Below are positions 28,482-37,098 of a stretch of 64,000 nt of DNA, piece by piece (the first letter of the stretch is position 1; every line of letters begins with the position of its first letter). The notes under the pieces are model-generated. The model did not search any database. It was not told the origin of the DNA and saw nothing but the letters and a program-made list of their open reading frames with translations. The stretch lies in the NCBI RefSeq assembly GCF_037414475.1, contig NZ_CP147913.1, forward strand, positions 2,542,001 through 2,606,000, written 5' to 3'. The translations under genes and the position numbers were made by a program. This stretch comes from Myxococcus stipitatus (GTDB lineage: Bacteria > Myxococcota > Myxococcia > Myxococcales > Myxococcaceae).

Positions 28482-31307
28482 TCAGGGCCTGAACGTGGCG
28501 TGCTGCTTCAGCCACTGGGAGGCCCGCTCTGCGTCCGCCTTTCGGCCCACGCGGCTCCAGTAGTCGCGGGCCTGGGTGGCCAGCTCGATGGCGCGCGCCC
28601 TGTCTCCGTGGGAGGCCCAGAGCGCGCGTGCCAGCGGGAATTGAACCCGCGCCCTCTCATTGCTCAAGGTCAGCTTCAGGGCGCCCTCGAGGAAAGAAAC
28701 GGCCTCTGCGGGCTTGCCCTCGGCCAGACAGAGCCGACCCATCCCCAGCAGGGGCCACAGGCGCCCCAGATCGTCCGGCGCCAGGACCTTGTCCTGAAAG
28801 GCCATGGCGCGCGTGAACTTCTCCCGCGCCTCCGCGTGGCGCCCCAGGTCCACCAGCGCCTCGCCTTGGTCAGTGAGCGCCCAGGCGACGAGCGGGCTCT
28901 CGGGGCCCAGCAGCTTCAGGTTCAGCTCCAGCACGCGCGCGTAGGCCTCGAGCGCCTCCTCGGCCCTCCCCATGTCGCGGAGCACGTGGCCTCGCGCGCT
29001 CATCGAGTCGGCCACGGACGGATGCTCGGAGCCCAGCACCTTCTGCTTCAGCGCCAGGGCGCGCGCCTGGGCCTCGAGCGCCTCCTCGAACCGGCCCATC
29101 TCCTGGAGCGTGGTGCCGAGGTCTCTGAGGGACTCGGCCACCCGTGGGTGCTCCGGGCCCAACACCTTCTTGCGCAGCTCCAGCGCGAGGGTATGGGCCT
29201 CGAGCGCCTCGTCCACGCGGCCCATGCTCTGGAACAACAGGCCCAGGTTGTGGAGCGTGGAGGCCACCTCCCAGTGCTCGGGGCCCCACACCTTCTTCCT
29301 CAGCGCCAGGGCGTGCTCGAACGCCTGCCGTGCCTGCTCGTGCTTGCCCACGGCCATGAGGATGGTGCCCTCGCTGTTGGAGGCAAAGGCGCGGATGCGG
29401 TCATCGTCCGCCAGCTCCACCATGCTCTGCGCCATGGGCACCATCTGCAGCGCGTCGTGCGGCCGCCTCAGGCGGTTGCCCGTCACCCAGACCAGGGAGT
29501 TCGAGGCCTGGGCCAACGTATAGGCGTCCCTGCCACGGGCCGCCACCTCCATGGACTCGCGCAGTCCTTCCACGGTGGCTCGGTAGTCGCCGACCCCTTC
29601 TCTCATCCACGCCATGAGGTAGAGGGTCTGAGCCTCCAGCGAAGCGTGGCCTGCCGCCTTCACCTGGGGGAGCAGGGAGTCCGCCAGCGCGAGCCCCTCC
29701 TGGACGCGGTGGGTATCCAGCAGCACCCGCAGGGAGTCGACCTGCTGCTGGAGCGCCTCCACCTTCCCGCGCACCACCGGGTCCTCCGGCGGCGGCACCG
29801 CGGCGGTGAGCGCCTTGGCGTCCTCGCAGTACTCCAGCGGCGGCAGGGCCTGCACCGCCTCCACCGCCTTGCTCACCAGGGGTGTGTCTGGACTCTGGGA
29901 CAACAGCTCGGTGAGCGCGCGCAGTTGGCCGCGCCTGCGCTCCAGGCAGGCCTCCTCCAGCACCAGCAGCCCCGAGTTCTTCGGGCGCCCCTCCTGGCTC
30001 GCGCTCAGGCACAGCGCGGTGCGCTGCCTCACCCAGGCTCCCGCATAGGCCTCCAGCCCCTGCACCACCCGCTCGGCGGTGGCCCGAGCGTAGGGTGCCC
30101 CCGTGGCGACCAACCCCTGCTCCAGTCGGGCCCTGACCGCCGCATCCCAGACTCCGCTCAGCCGCAGCTCCATGCGACCGCACACCTGCTCCTCCGGGCG
30201 AGCCCACACCCACAAGGCCAGCCCCGCCGCCGCCCCCACCGCGCCAACCAGGGCCCAGCGCGAGGGCCTCGCCCGCCGCTTCTTCTCCGGGTCGTCCGCC
30301 AGCGCGTGCAGCAGCGCCTTCATGGAGGAGGGACGCTTCGCTGAATCGGTGCTCAACCCCTGGAGGAGCGTGCGCGTCACCCACGCGGGGACCTGGGAGT
30401 CCTCCGGCGGCTCCACCCTGCCCGCGCGCTGAGCCGCGCGCAGTTCCGCCACGGTGTTGCCCTGGAAGGGGAGCTGGCCATACAGCCCCTCATAAAGAGA
30501 CACGCAGAAGGCATACAGGTCGCTGCGCGCGTCTCCCCGTTCGCCTCGGAACTGCTCGTCCGCCATGTAGCTCGGCGTCCCCATCCACTGGCTCGAGCGC
30601 GTGGTCAGCGGCGCGAGCGCCACGACCGGCTGCGCGGGGAGGAGTTGCGCGGGGACCTCGCGCGGCTCGTCCACTGAGACGGACTCGAGCCAGGCCAGGC
30701 CGAAGTCCGTCACCCGTGCCCGCCCGTCCTGGCCCACCAGCACATTGTCCGGCTTGAAGTCATGGTGGATGAGGCCCGCTTCGTGGGCGGCGGCCAGCCC
30801 CTGCCCTGCTGCCAGGTACTGCGCCAGCACCTCGCGCCACGGGCGCCCCTGCTGCCAGCGGCGCAGCGTCTGCCCCTCCACGTACTCCATGGCGATGAAG
30901 AGCGCGCCGTCCTCCAAGGTCCCCGCGTCGTACACCGCCACCACCTGGGGGTGGCTCAGGCGCGCCATCGCCTGCGCCTCGCGCACGAACCGGGCCTGCT
31001 CCTCGTCGCGGCGGCTCTCTGCTCCGCTCCAGGGTCGCAGCAGCTTGAGCGCCACGCGCCGATCCAACCGCGCATCATACACGCTCAGGACCACCCCCAT
31101 GCTGCCCTGGCCCAGCGTGCCCAGCACCGTATAGCGCCCCAGCAGCGTGTAGCCGGGCTCGAGGGGCGGAGCCTTCGTGGGCTCCCCTTCATAAGGCCAG
31201 GTCGTGGGCCCCCCGTCTTCGAGCCTGGGCAGCGACTCCCCGTCGCGCAAAGGGACCTCCTCGGCGTGCCCGCCGGGAGAGCTCGTCTCCCAATGCTCGT
31301 TCCTCAT
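28482..31307 (-). CDS. Membrane Ser/Thr protein kinase with C-terminal TPR domain
   Basis: 941 aa. The kinase domain spans about residues 55-330: glycine loop LGQGSMGVV, catalytic Lys in VALKLLRPW, catalytic loop IHHDFKPDNVLV and DFGLAW. A single membrane segment follows (WALVGAVGAAAGLALWVWA, about residue 360). The extracytoplasmic or C-terminal half has tandem TPRs (LGPEHPRVAESLRDLGTTLQ and relatives). Two motifs are unusual: HHD replaces HRD and YMADEQ replaces YMAPEQ of the activation segment. The ATG at 31307 is preceded by GGAGAGG and preferred over an in-frame TTG 12 codons upstream. It is divergent from the secreted-protein cluster that starts at 31733, so it may sense or control it; that is inference. 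Confidence 0.85.
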   Translation of the reverse strand: MRNEHWETSSPGGHAEEVPLRDGESLPRLEDGGPTTWPYEGEPTKAPPLEPGYTLLGRYTVLGTLGQGSMGVVLSVYDARLDRRVALKLLRPWSGAESRRDEEQARFVREAQAMARLSHPQVVAVYDAGTLEDGALFIAMEYVEGQTLRRWQQGRPWREVLAQYLAAGQGLAAAHEAGLIHHDFKPDNVLVGQDGRARVTDFGLAWLESVSVDEPREVPAQLLPAQPVVALAPLTTRSSQWMGTPSYMADEQFRGERGDARSDLYAFCVSLYEGLYGQLPFQGNTVAELRAAQRAGRVEPPEDSQVPAWVTRTLLQGLSTDSAKRPSSMKALLHALADDPEKKRRARPSRWALVGAVGAAAGLALWVWARPEEQVCGRMELRLSGVWDAAVRARLEQGLVATGAPYARATAERVVQGLEAYAGAWVRQRTALCLSASQEGRPKNSGLLVLEEACLERRRGQLRALTELLSQSPDTPLVSKAVEAVQALPPLEYCEDAKALTAAVPPPEDPVVRGKVEALQQQVDSLRVLLDTHRVQEGLALADSLLPQVKAAGHASLEAQTLYLMAWMREGVGDYRATVEGLRESMEVAARGRDAYTLAQASNSLVWVTGNRLRRPHDALQMVPMAQSMVELADDDRIRAFASNSEGTILMAVGKHEQARQAFEHALALRKKVWGPEHWEVASTLHNLGLLFQSMGRVDEALEAHTLALELRKKVLGPEHPRVAESLRDLGTTLQEMGRFEEALEAQARALALKQKVLGSEHPSVADSMSARGHVLRDMGRAEEALEAYARVLELNLKLLGPESPLVAWALTDQGEALVDLGRHAEAREKFTRAMAFQDKVLAPDDLGRLWPLLGMGRLCLAEGKPAEAVSFLEGALKLTLSNERARVQFPLARALWASHGDRARAIELATQARDYWSRVGRKADAERASQWLKQHATFRP

Positions 31308-31732
31308 TGCCGCCTCTCCCCGTACATGCCGCTTCCTCCCCAACCGGTCGGCGGCGTGGCGCGGATACTACTGGATCCAGGCGCAGGGACCGATGACGCG
31401 CCCGGCTGCGCGGGTGGTACCCGTTGTTACCAGGGCGCGGCTTTGACATGCGGGAGACCCGTGCCTGGAGCCCGCTTCGAGGGGGCTGACCCACGCGTCC
31501 GCCGCGCTCAGGGCGGCTGGAGTGTCGAGGCGCTGGAAACGGGTGTGATCACGCTGAGGGACCTCCCTGGGCACACGCGTTATCAGTGACAACACTTGTT
31601 ACCAGGGCTCTGGAAGAAGCCAACCCCAGGAAATCAAAGGGCTCTGCGGAAATAGAGCCATCCCAGCGAGGGTGGCGCGCTGCGTGCACAAAGGCCGCGC
31701 GCCGTAACCATTCACTGGAGAGGCCCACCATC
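31308..31732. promoter_or_regulatory. Divergent intergenic region between kinase and secreted-protein cluster
   Basis: About 425 bp that must contain both divergent promoters. The 11-base sequence GTTACCAGGGC occurs twice, at about 31424 and 31594, 170 bp apart, each just after a TTGT; this could be a regulator site. I looked for a sigma-54 -24/-12 promoter (TGGC...TTGC), since the cluster ends with a sigma-54 activator, and saw no good match. Confidence 0.3.
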
Positions 31733-32920
31733 ATGATGAAGGCAGTATCCAAGGCCCTGGCGCTCCTGGCGCTCACTGCGTCCACCTTCGCGTCCGCGCA
31801 GGATTACCAAGACACCACGCCGTATGTCGTTGATTCGGCGAAGTACCCATACACCCTCTATCCGTCCAACACCCAGTTGGACGACAAGACTCCGTGGGAG
31901 ACGCCGGTCCTCCCGTTCAACCCGAGCAGCACCTACACGCCGCCGGAGCAGGACGCCGTCGTCCAGGGCGAGTCGGAGCTGCTCAACGCGCCCGTCTATC
32001 TCGACATGAATGACGGCATGAGGCACCTGCAGTACGGCCAGAAGACCATTCCGGAGGCCACCACGCAGAACGTGCCGCCGCCGACGGAGACGGTGCCGAC
32101 GCAGGACCCGTCCGGGCTGCGCTCCGCGGGGCTGGGGGCGGCGCTCACCGGGCCCATCACCAAGAGCTACCAGCGCACCGAGCTGTTCGGTAACAACATC
32201 TTCGGCGCTGGCTACAACGTCAACGCGGCCATCACCGCGACGCCCGCCACCAGCACCACGGCGAAGAAGCAGGAGGCGCTCGCCGAGGGCCGGGTCCACG
32301 GCACCGCCTTCAACATCCAGAAGGAGCTGGTGCGCGGTCGCGCCACCGTTTGCGGGCAGCAGGGCGGCTGCAACAGCGGCAACGCGGCGCTGTACGCCAT
32401 GAGCGCGATGATCTGGAGCACCACCCTCTCCGGCAACTTCGCACCGACCCCGATCAACTGGAGCCGGTCCTTCTTCTCCGTGTCCAAGACGTTCATGGTC
32501 GGCCCTGTCCCGCTCACCGTGAAGGCCTCGCTGACGGGCGGCGTGACGATGCGCGTGAGTGGCCAGGTGAACCCCCTGATCGCCGCGGTCACCGGCGCCG
32601 CGGGCGGCTTCGCCAACGTGGTGGCCTCCGCCGCGGTGAACGTCGCCATCGCCAGCTTTGGCGTGACCGGCACCCTGCGGCTGATCAACGCCACGGTGGA
32701 GGCCCTGGCCAGCCTCGACTGGAGCCTCTGCATGGCTTCCTGGAAGCTCAAGTCGACCCTCAACATGAACGCGCTCTCGGGCACGCTGACGGGGTTCGTG
32801 AAGATCAAGCTCCTGTTCTTCAAGAAGACCTGGAACGTCACCATCGCGAACTGGTCCGGCATCGTGAGGAACCTCGTCCTGTACGACGCCTCCGGCTCCA
32901 TCTCGGCCTCGGGCTGCTAG
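31733..32920 (+). CDS. Secreted beta-rich protein of unknown family, first gene of the Hint/vitellogenin-like cluster
   Basis: 395 aa. GGAGAGG lies eight bases before the ATG at 31733. Signal peptide MMKAVSKALALLALTASTFA with cleavage after SAQ. The first 150 residues of the mature protein are Pro/Thr-rich. From about residue 150 (YQRTELFGNNIFGAGYNVNA) the sequence becomes an alternating, amphipathic and apolar beta-like domain with few charges (SLTGGVTMRVSGQVNPLIAA; VNVAIASFGVTGTLRLINAT). It ends with a C-terminal cysteine (SISASGC). I recognise no family. The low-charge beta domain is compatible with a lipid-binding sheet, but this is only a suggestion from composition and from the neighbouring vitellogenin-like gene. 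Confidence 0.75.
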   Translation: MMKAVSKALALLALTASTFASAQDYQDTTPYVVDSAKYPYTLYPSNTQLDDKTPWETPVLPFNPSSTYTPPEQDAVVQGESELLNAPVYLDMNDGMRHLQYGQKTIPEATTQNVPPPTETVPTQDPSGLRSAGLGAALTGPITKSYQRTELFGNNIFGAGYNVNAAITATPATSTTAKKQEALAEGRVHGTAFNIQKELVRGRATVCGQQGGCNSGNAALYAMSAMIWSTTLSGNFAPTPINWSRSFFSVSKTFMVGPVPLTVKASLTGGVTMRVSGQVNPLIAAVTGAAGGFANVVASAAVNVAIASFGVTGTLRLINATVEALASLDWSLCMASWKLKSTLNMNALSGTLTGFVKIKLLFFKKTWNVTIANWSGIVRNLVLYDASGSISASGC

Positions 32921-32938
32921 CCGGGCTGCCCCTGCCAC

Positions 32939-32972
32939 CGCGCGGCCGCGCCCCGGAGGCGCTGGCCGCGCG
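32939..32972 (+). terminator. GC-rich nested hairpin after the first cluster gene
   Basis: CGCGCGGCC at 32939 pairs with GGCCGCGCG at 32964, and the loop itself contains the GCGCC/GGCGC stem. No T-run follows. It could be an attenuator that lowers expression of the downstream genes, or simply a structured spacer. Confidence 0.35.
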
Positions 32973-33097
32973 CGGGGCGGGATGACCGGGCGCTGGCTCC
33001 TCGACTGAGCAATCGGCCGAGGAGACCGGGCCCGCCCTTCCAACCAGAACTGAAACCAGAACTGAAGCGGCCAGGGCCGCTGACTCGGGAGTTTCCC

Positions 33098-35104
33098 ATG
33101 CGGAAGTCGGGGAAGTGGATGAACGTGGGCGGCAAGCCCTTCAGCAAGGTCCTCAGGGTGGGGCTCCCCTTCCTCCTCGTGAGCATGCTGGGGCTCTGGT
33201 GGGGGGCATCCCGGTCCGCCGCGGTGGCCCCCTCGGAGACGTCGCGGTCCCCCCAGGCCGCTCCCGCGGTGGCGGGCCTGTCGACGCAGCTCCAGGGCGT
33301 GTCTCCCAGCCCCTTGACGGGGACGCGGGCGTGGGTCCCCGGGGCGCTCTACCGCTACGCCCTGAACGCGGATCAGAAGATCTCCTTCCGCCCCACCCAG
33401 CCTGGCGCGCAGGCGCTGCCGGGCATGAGGTTCATCCTCCGGGGCGAGTGGACCATGGGGATCGTCTCCGCGGAGGCCGAGCGCGTCGACGCGCGGGTGA
33501 GCCTGCAGCTCTCCTCGCTGACGGTGGAGGTCGGCGACAGTGGCCCTGTCGCCCCCGACGTCCAGCAAAACCTTGCCACGGCGTTGCAGCTCCCCTTCTT
33601 CCTCACGCACGACAATAGCGGTCGGGTGACGCTCACGCACTTCGAGCAGGCCGCCGACCCGCTCGTGCGAGGCATCCTCCGGTCCATCGTGGCGAGCTCC
33701 CAGTTCGTCGTGGTCGGAGCGCCGGGCGCCACCTGGACGGCGGAGGAGTTTGACACCACGGGGCGGTACAGCGCCGGGTACCTGCGCCTGGAACCGGGCC
33801 GCTTCGAGAAGCGCAAGCTGTCCTACTCCCACGTGGCTTTCCCTCAGGGGCTCGAGCCGCTGAGCGGGCAGGTCCGCATCAACGTGAGCACCCGAAGCAC
33901 CTTCGCGCTGGCGCAGGATCTCTGGACGAGCTCGCTCGATGCCCAGGAGCGGGTGGAGGTGGAGGCGGGCCAGACCATGCCCCCCACCACCTATGAGTCC
34001 TCGCTGAGCCTGAGCCTGCTGGAGCGCCGCGTGGACCCGACGTTGATTGGCGCATTCGTGGCGCGCCGGGCCTGGCTGAGCTCCGCCGCCATGTCCGCCT
34101 TCCAGGGCATGGAGCAGGACCCGATGGACCAGTACCGCCAGGTGCTGGGCGGCAAGGACTTCGACACGCTGATTAAAGAGCTGCGCGCGCTCCCCGAGGA
34201 GCCCACGGCTCGTGACGAGGCGCGCTCCATTGTGCTGGAGCAACTGCGCGCGCTCTTCATGCTCCACCCCTCCGAGGCCGCGAAGGTCCCCGACATCATC
34301 CGCGCGGGCATGGCTCCGCTCGCGGCCAGCCCCATGCTCGGCGCGCTCTCCGCGGCCAGCACCCGCGAGGCCATTCAGGCCCTGGCGGAGGTCACGGGTG
34401 ATGGCGCCATCCCCCATGACATCCGCATGGACTCGGTGGCCGCGCTCGGCGTGGCGAAGGATCCCACGGTGGAGGGCCTCGAGGCCCTTCGCGGCGTGGC
34501 GGGCGAAGAGGACGGGATGCTGCGCGACACGGCCAGGCTGGCGCTCGGCAACGCCGCGGCCCAGCTGACCGACACCGACCCCAAGGGCGCGGAGAACCTG
34601 GTCAGCGAGCTCACCCGTGACTATCGCTCCGCCTCCACCGCGGAGGCGCAGGTGGGGGCGCTCAACAGCCTGGGCAACACCCGCTCCCCGAGCGCGCTCG
34701 CCACGCTGGAGGACGCGCTCCAGTCGCAGGATCCCCGGGTGCGTCAGGCCGCGCTCAATGCGCTGCGCATCATCCAGGATCCTCGCGCTGACCAGCTCCT
34801 CGCCAATCACCTGCTCAAGGATCCGGCCCCGGAGGTCCGCCAGGCCGCCGTCTTCGCCAGCAACTTCCGGCCCCTGGCGCCCCTGCTGCCCGCCTTGGCG
34901 CAGGCGCTGCGCATGGACCCCGCGGACGGGGTGAGGAACGAGGTGATTCACCTGCTCGGAGATCAGCGGGCCCTGGTGCCTGAAGCACTGCCCTTGTTGG
35001 CCTGGGCCAGCCAACACGACGCGAACCCGGACCTCCGGCAGGCGGCCGCGGTCTTCGTCAACACGCCCACGACGCGCAGCTCCACTCCGCGCGCCTCTCC
35101 GTAA
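33098..35104 (+). CDS. Exported vitellogenin-N/HEAT-like protein
   Basis: 668 aa. The N-terminal hydrophobic segment (VLRVGLPFLLVSMLGLWWGA) anchors or exports it. Residues about 75-330 form a beta-rich region starting VPGALYRYALNADQKISF, the type of opening seen in the N-terminal beta-barrel of large lipid-transfer proteins (vitellogenin/LPD_N). Residues about 340-650 are helical HEAT-type repeats (AIQALAEVTGDGAIPHDIRM; RQAALNALRIIQDPRADQLL; RQAAVFASNFRPLAPLLPAL). A barrel followed by an alpha-helical solenoid is the vitellogenin-N plan. Function in bacteria is not established; binding or carrying lipids at the cell surface is the inference. It is about 180 bp after the first gene and 60 bp before the Hint gene. 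Confidence 0.7.
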   Translation: MRKSGKWMNVGGKPFSKVLRVGLPFLLVSMLGLWWGASRSAAVAPSETSRSPQAAPAVAGLSTQLQGVSPSPLTGTRAWVPGALYRYALNADQKISFRPTQPGAQALPGMRFILRGEWTMGIVSAEAERVDARVSLQLSSLTVEVGDSGPVAPDVQQNLATALQLPFFLTHDNSGRVTLTHFEQAADPLVRGILRSIVASSQFVVVGAPGATWTAEEFDTTGRYSAGYLRLEPGRFEKRKLSYSHVAFPQGLEPLSGQVRINVSTRSTFALAQDLWTSSLDAQERVEVEAGQTMPPTTYESSLSLSLLERRVDPTLIGAFVARRAWLSSAAMSAFQGMEQDPMDQYRQVLGGKDFDTLIKELRALPEEPTARDEARSIVLEQLRALFMLHPSEAAKVPDIIRAGMAPLAASPMLGALSAASTREAIQALAEVTGDGAIPHDIRMDSVAALGVAKDPTVEGLEALRGVAGEEDGMLRDTARLALGNAAAQLTDTDPKGAENLVSELTRDYRSASTAEAQVGALNSLGNTRSPSALATLEDALQSQDPRVRQAALNALRIIQDPRADQLLANHLLKDPAPEVRQAAVFASNFRPLAPLLPALAQALRMDPADGVRNEVIHLLGDQRALVPEALPLLAWASQHDANPDLRQAAAVFVNTPTTRSSTPRASP

Positions 35105-35163
35105 CGAACACTCACCGGCTTTCCGCGCCGCATGGCGCGGCATGAACAAGCAAGGACATTCCG

Positions 35164-36273
35164 ATGTCGCGAAAAATCTGGGGGGCCATGGCCCTGGTGG
35201 TGGTGGCGATGGTGTTGCCAGCACAGGTGCAGGCGCAGCCTCTCCTGCTGGGCCGATGCACCGTCGACAACCTTTCGACGAGTGACGCGGCGAAGCAGCG
35301 AGTCGAGTGGGCTCGCAAGTGCGCGCTGAACCAGAACGTCGGGCACCCGGGGGCCGCGTTCAACACCGGCCTGAGCTCCGCGAGCGGTGGGACGCTGAAG
35401 GACTATCTGGAGTCGGACCTGGAGCGGAACTCGGCGGGAGAGGGCTCGTTCGCGGGCTCGAACTTCCAGGTGAACAACGCGGCCATGTTCGCTCTCTATA
35501 ACGCGGGCCCCACCTACCAGGCGTTGGACACCGACGGCTACCTGCAGTGGTCTCGCGACTCGTGGCGGAGGAAGGGACGCCCGCTCTACCCCACCTTCGG
35601 CACGACGCCCGACATCGCCGATGGGGACAACCGCCAGCTCTTCCCTCACAAGGACTTGGCGAACTGCAGGCTCTACTTCGACAAGGAGAGCACCGAGCCG
35701 GCCTTCACCGCCTTCCATGTGAACGGCTACTGCGAGTCGGCCTGCTACACCGCCGAGCAGAAGATCCTCTTTTCCGACGGCGACCTCCCCATCCGTGAGG
35801 CGATGGAGGCGCTGCGTGAGGATCTGATCACGCTGACGCCGGACTCCACGTTCGATAATCTCCAGCTCCAGCCGAACCTCACCTACAGCTACACGCGAGA
35901 GCTCCGGGACGCGGAGCACACGCTCTTTGTCATCACCGCCCGTTCTGGCGGTCAGCTCCGCCTCACCCTCGAGCACCCGGTCATCACCGGCGAGGGCCGC
36001 ATCGTGCAGGCGCAGACCCTCAAGGTGGGCGACGCGCTGGTGAAGGCCGACGGCACCCTGGATCCCATCGTGGACATCCAGAAGGCCACCTTCTTCGGCA
36101 AGGTCTACAACCTCGCCCCGGTGACGACAGATCGGGTGTCCAACATCCTCGTAGCCCATGGCTACCTGGTGGGCTCCGTGCGGTTCCAGAACGACGAGGT
36201 GGGCTACCTCAACCGCATCATCCTCTACCGGAGCATTCCCGCCGACGTGCTCCCCCAGGTGGAGAGCCCATGA
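35164..36273 (+). CDS. Secreted Hint (hedgehog/intein) domain protein
   Basis: 369 aa. Signal peptide MSRKIWGAMALVVVAMVLPA then QVQAQ. Residues about 25-190 are an N-terminal domain of unknown family with paired cysteines. From Cys194 a Hint fold begins: ACYTAEQKILFSDGDLPI (nucleophile Cys194), then the TxxH motif LTLEHPVI (Thr268, His271), GRIVQAQTLKVGDALV, and the closing strand VYNLAPVTTDRVSNILVAHG (His332). The Hint fold catalyses an N-to-S acyl shift that cleaves the protein or transfers its N-terminal part to a nucleophile; in Hedgehog the acceptor is cholesterol. There is no terminal HN plus Cys/Ser as in splicing inteins, so cleavage or transfer, not splicing, is expected. The stop overlaps the next start (ATGA). 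Confidence 0.75.
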   Translation: MSRKIWGAMALVVVAMVLPAQVQAQPLLLGRCTVDNLSTSDAAKQRVEWARKCALNQNVGHPGAAFNTGLSSASGGTLKDYLESDLERNSAGEGSFAGSNFQVNNAAMFALYNAGPTYQALDTDGYLQWSRDSWRRKGRPLYPTFGTTPDIADGDNRQLFPHKDLANCRLYFDKESTEPAFTAFHVNGYCESACYTAEQKILFSDGDLPIREAMEALREDLITLTPDSTFDNLQLQPNLTYSYTRELRDAEHTLFVITARSGGQLRLTLEHPVITGEGRIVQAQTLKVGDALVKADGTLDPIVDIQKATFFGKVYNLAPVTTDRVSNILVAHGYLVGSVRFQNDEVGYLNRIILYRSIPADVLPQVESP

Positions 36274-37058
36274 AGCGCCCTCTCTACCCGTTCGTCACCG
36301 CGGGGCTCGCGGGGCTGGTGCTCATCGCCTCGGCGCTCGACGGCGCGGAGGACGCTACCCCCGTGACGGCGGCTTTGGCGCAGGTCTCTCCCGCACCAAC
36401 CCCGCTGGCTCGTGACACGGCGCCGGAGCCCACCCTCGCGCCTCGCCCGTCCCCGCAGTCCTCGGCACCGGCGGCAGCCCTGGGGGACGACGGGGGGCCC
36501 GGCGAGTTCACCACCACCACCGACCGGGTCAAGGCGGAGATCTTCCAGACGGAGCCCGAGCTGGCTCGGTTCGACTCCTTCCGCGAGCATGTCCTCCTCG
36601 ATTCCAACGGCCGCGAGGACTACGAGGCGCTGCTCGCCGACACGCGGATGCATGAGCAACTGCGCCGGGCGCTCAGCACCTCGACGCAGGCCGAGGAGAC
36701 GCTGGAGTCCAGCTTCAAGCGCCTGATGCAGATCGACTACCTGCGCGAGGCGTTGGCCTGGAGGCAAAACCCGGCGCGCGCGCAACTGGTGTCCACGGTC
36801 GAGCGCATCATCCTGGAGGACTCGTTCACCGCGGAGTTGTCGCCGGGCGTCAGGCGCTCGATGGCCGCGACCCGGATGGAGCTCTTCGAGATCTTCGCGG
36901 ATCAAGAGCCCGAGAGAGCGGGTGCCCTGGTCGAGGCCGCGAAGGGGACGCCGCTCGAGAAGCTGCTGCAGTACTTCGCCGCGCGCAACCAGCGTCGACG
37001 GGTGAAGGAGCGGGAGCTGAGCGTTCAAGCACAGGCGCGCCGTGGCGTGACGCCCTGA
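36270..37058 (+). CDS. Exported helical protein of unknown function
   Basis: 262 aa; its ATG overlaps the stop of the Hint gene, so the two are coupled. An N-terminal hydrophobic segment (YPFVTAGLAGLVLIASALDG) is followed by a Pro/Ala-rich linker to about residue 85. A charged, mostly helical domain follows (VKAEIFQTEPELARFDSFRE; TLESSFKRLMQIDYLREALA). No cysteines or catalytic motif stand out. Tight coupling suggests it is a partner of the Hint protein or an export or chaperone-like factor; this is inference. Confidence 0.65.
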   Translation: MKRPLYPFVTAGLAGLVLIASALDGAEDATPVTAALAQVSPAPTPLARDTAPEPTLAPRPSPQSSAPAAALGDDGGPGEFTTTTDRVKAEIFQTEPELARFDSFREHVLLDSNGREDYEALLADTRMHEQLRRALSTSTQAEETLESSFKRLMQIDYLREALAWRQNPARAQLVSTVERIILEDSFTAELSPGVRRSMAATRMELFEIFADQEPERAGALVEAAKGTPLEKLLQYFAARNQRRRVKERELSVQAQARRGVTP

Positions 37059-37098
37059 TGGGCCGCGCCGCCAACTCATCGGTTGAAAGGGAGAGCAG

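Noticed and set aside
28628..28662. GCGGGAATTGAACCCGCGCC resembles the T-arm of a tRNA on the minus strand
   Set aside because: It lies inside the kinase reading frame, and no acceptor stem, anticodon arm or CCA end can be built around it.
28095..30344. 749-codon + strand frame opposite the kinase
   Set aside because: Antisense shadow; only the first part (IS701-like fragment at 28308-28466) is real sequence similarity.
31308..31732. Sigma-54 promoter for the exported-protein cluster
   Set aside because: No TGGC-N8-TTGC-like pair with correct spacing was seen, despite the presence of a sigma-54 activator gene.
31712..35224. 1170-codon open frame on the minus strand across the vitellogenin-like gene
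   Set aside because: Product is Arg/Gly/Ala/His low-complexity; it mirrors the third-position GC of the + strand genes, which have signal peptides and domains.
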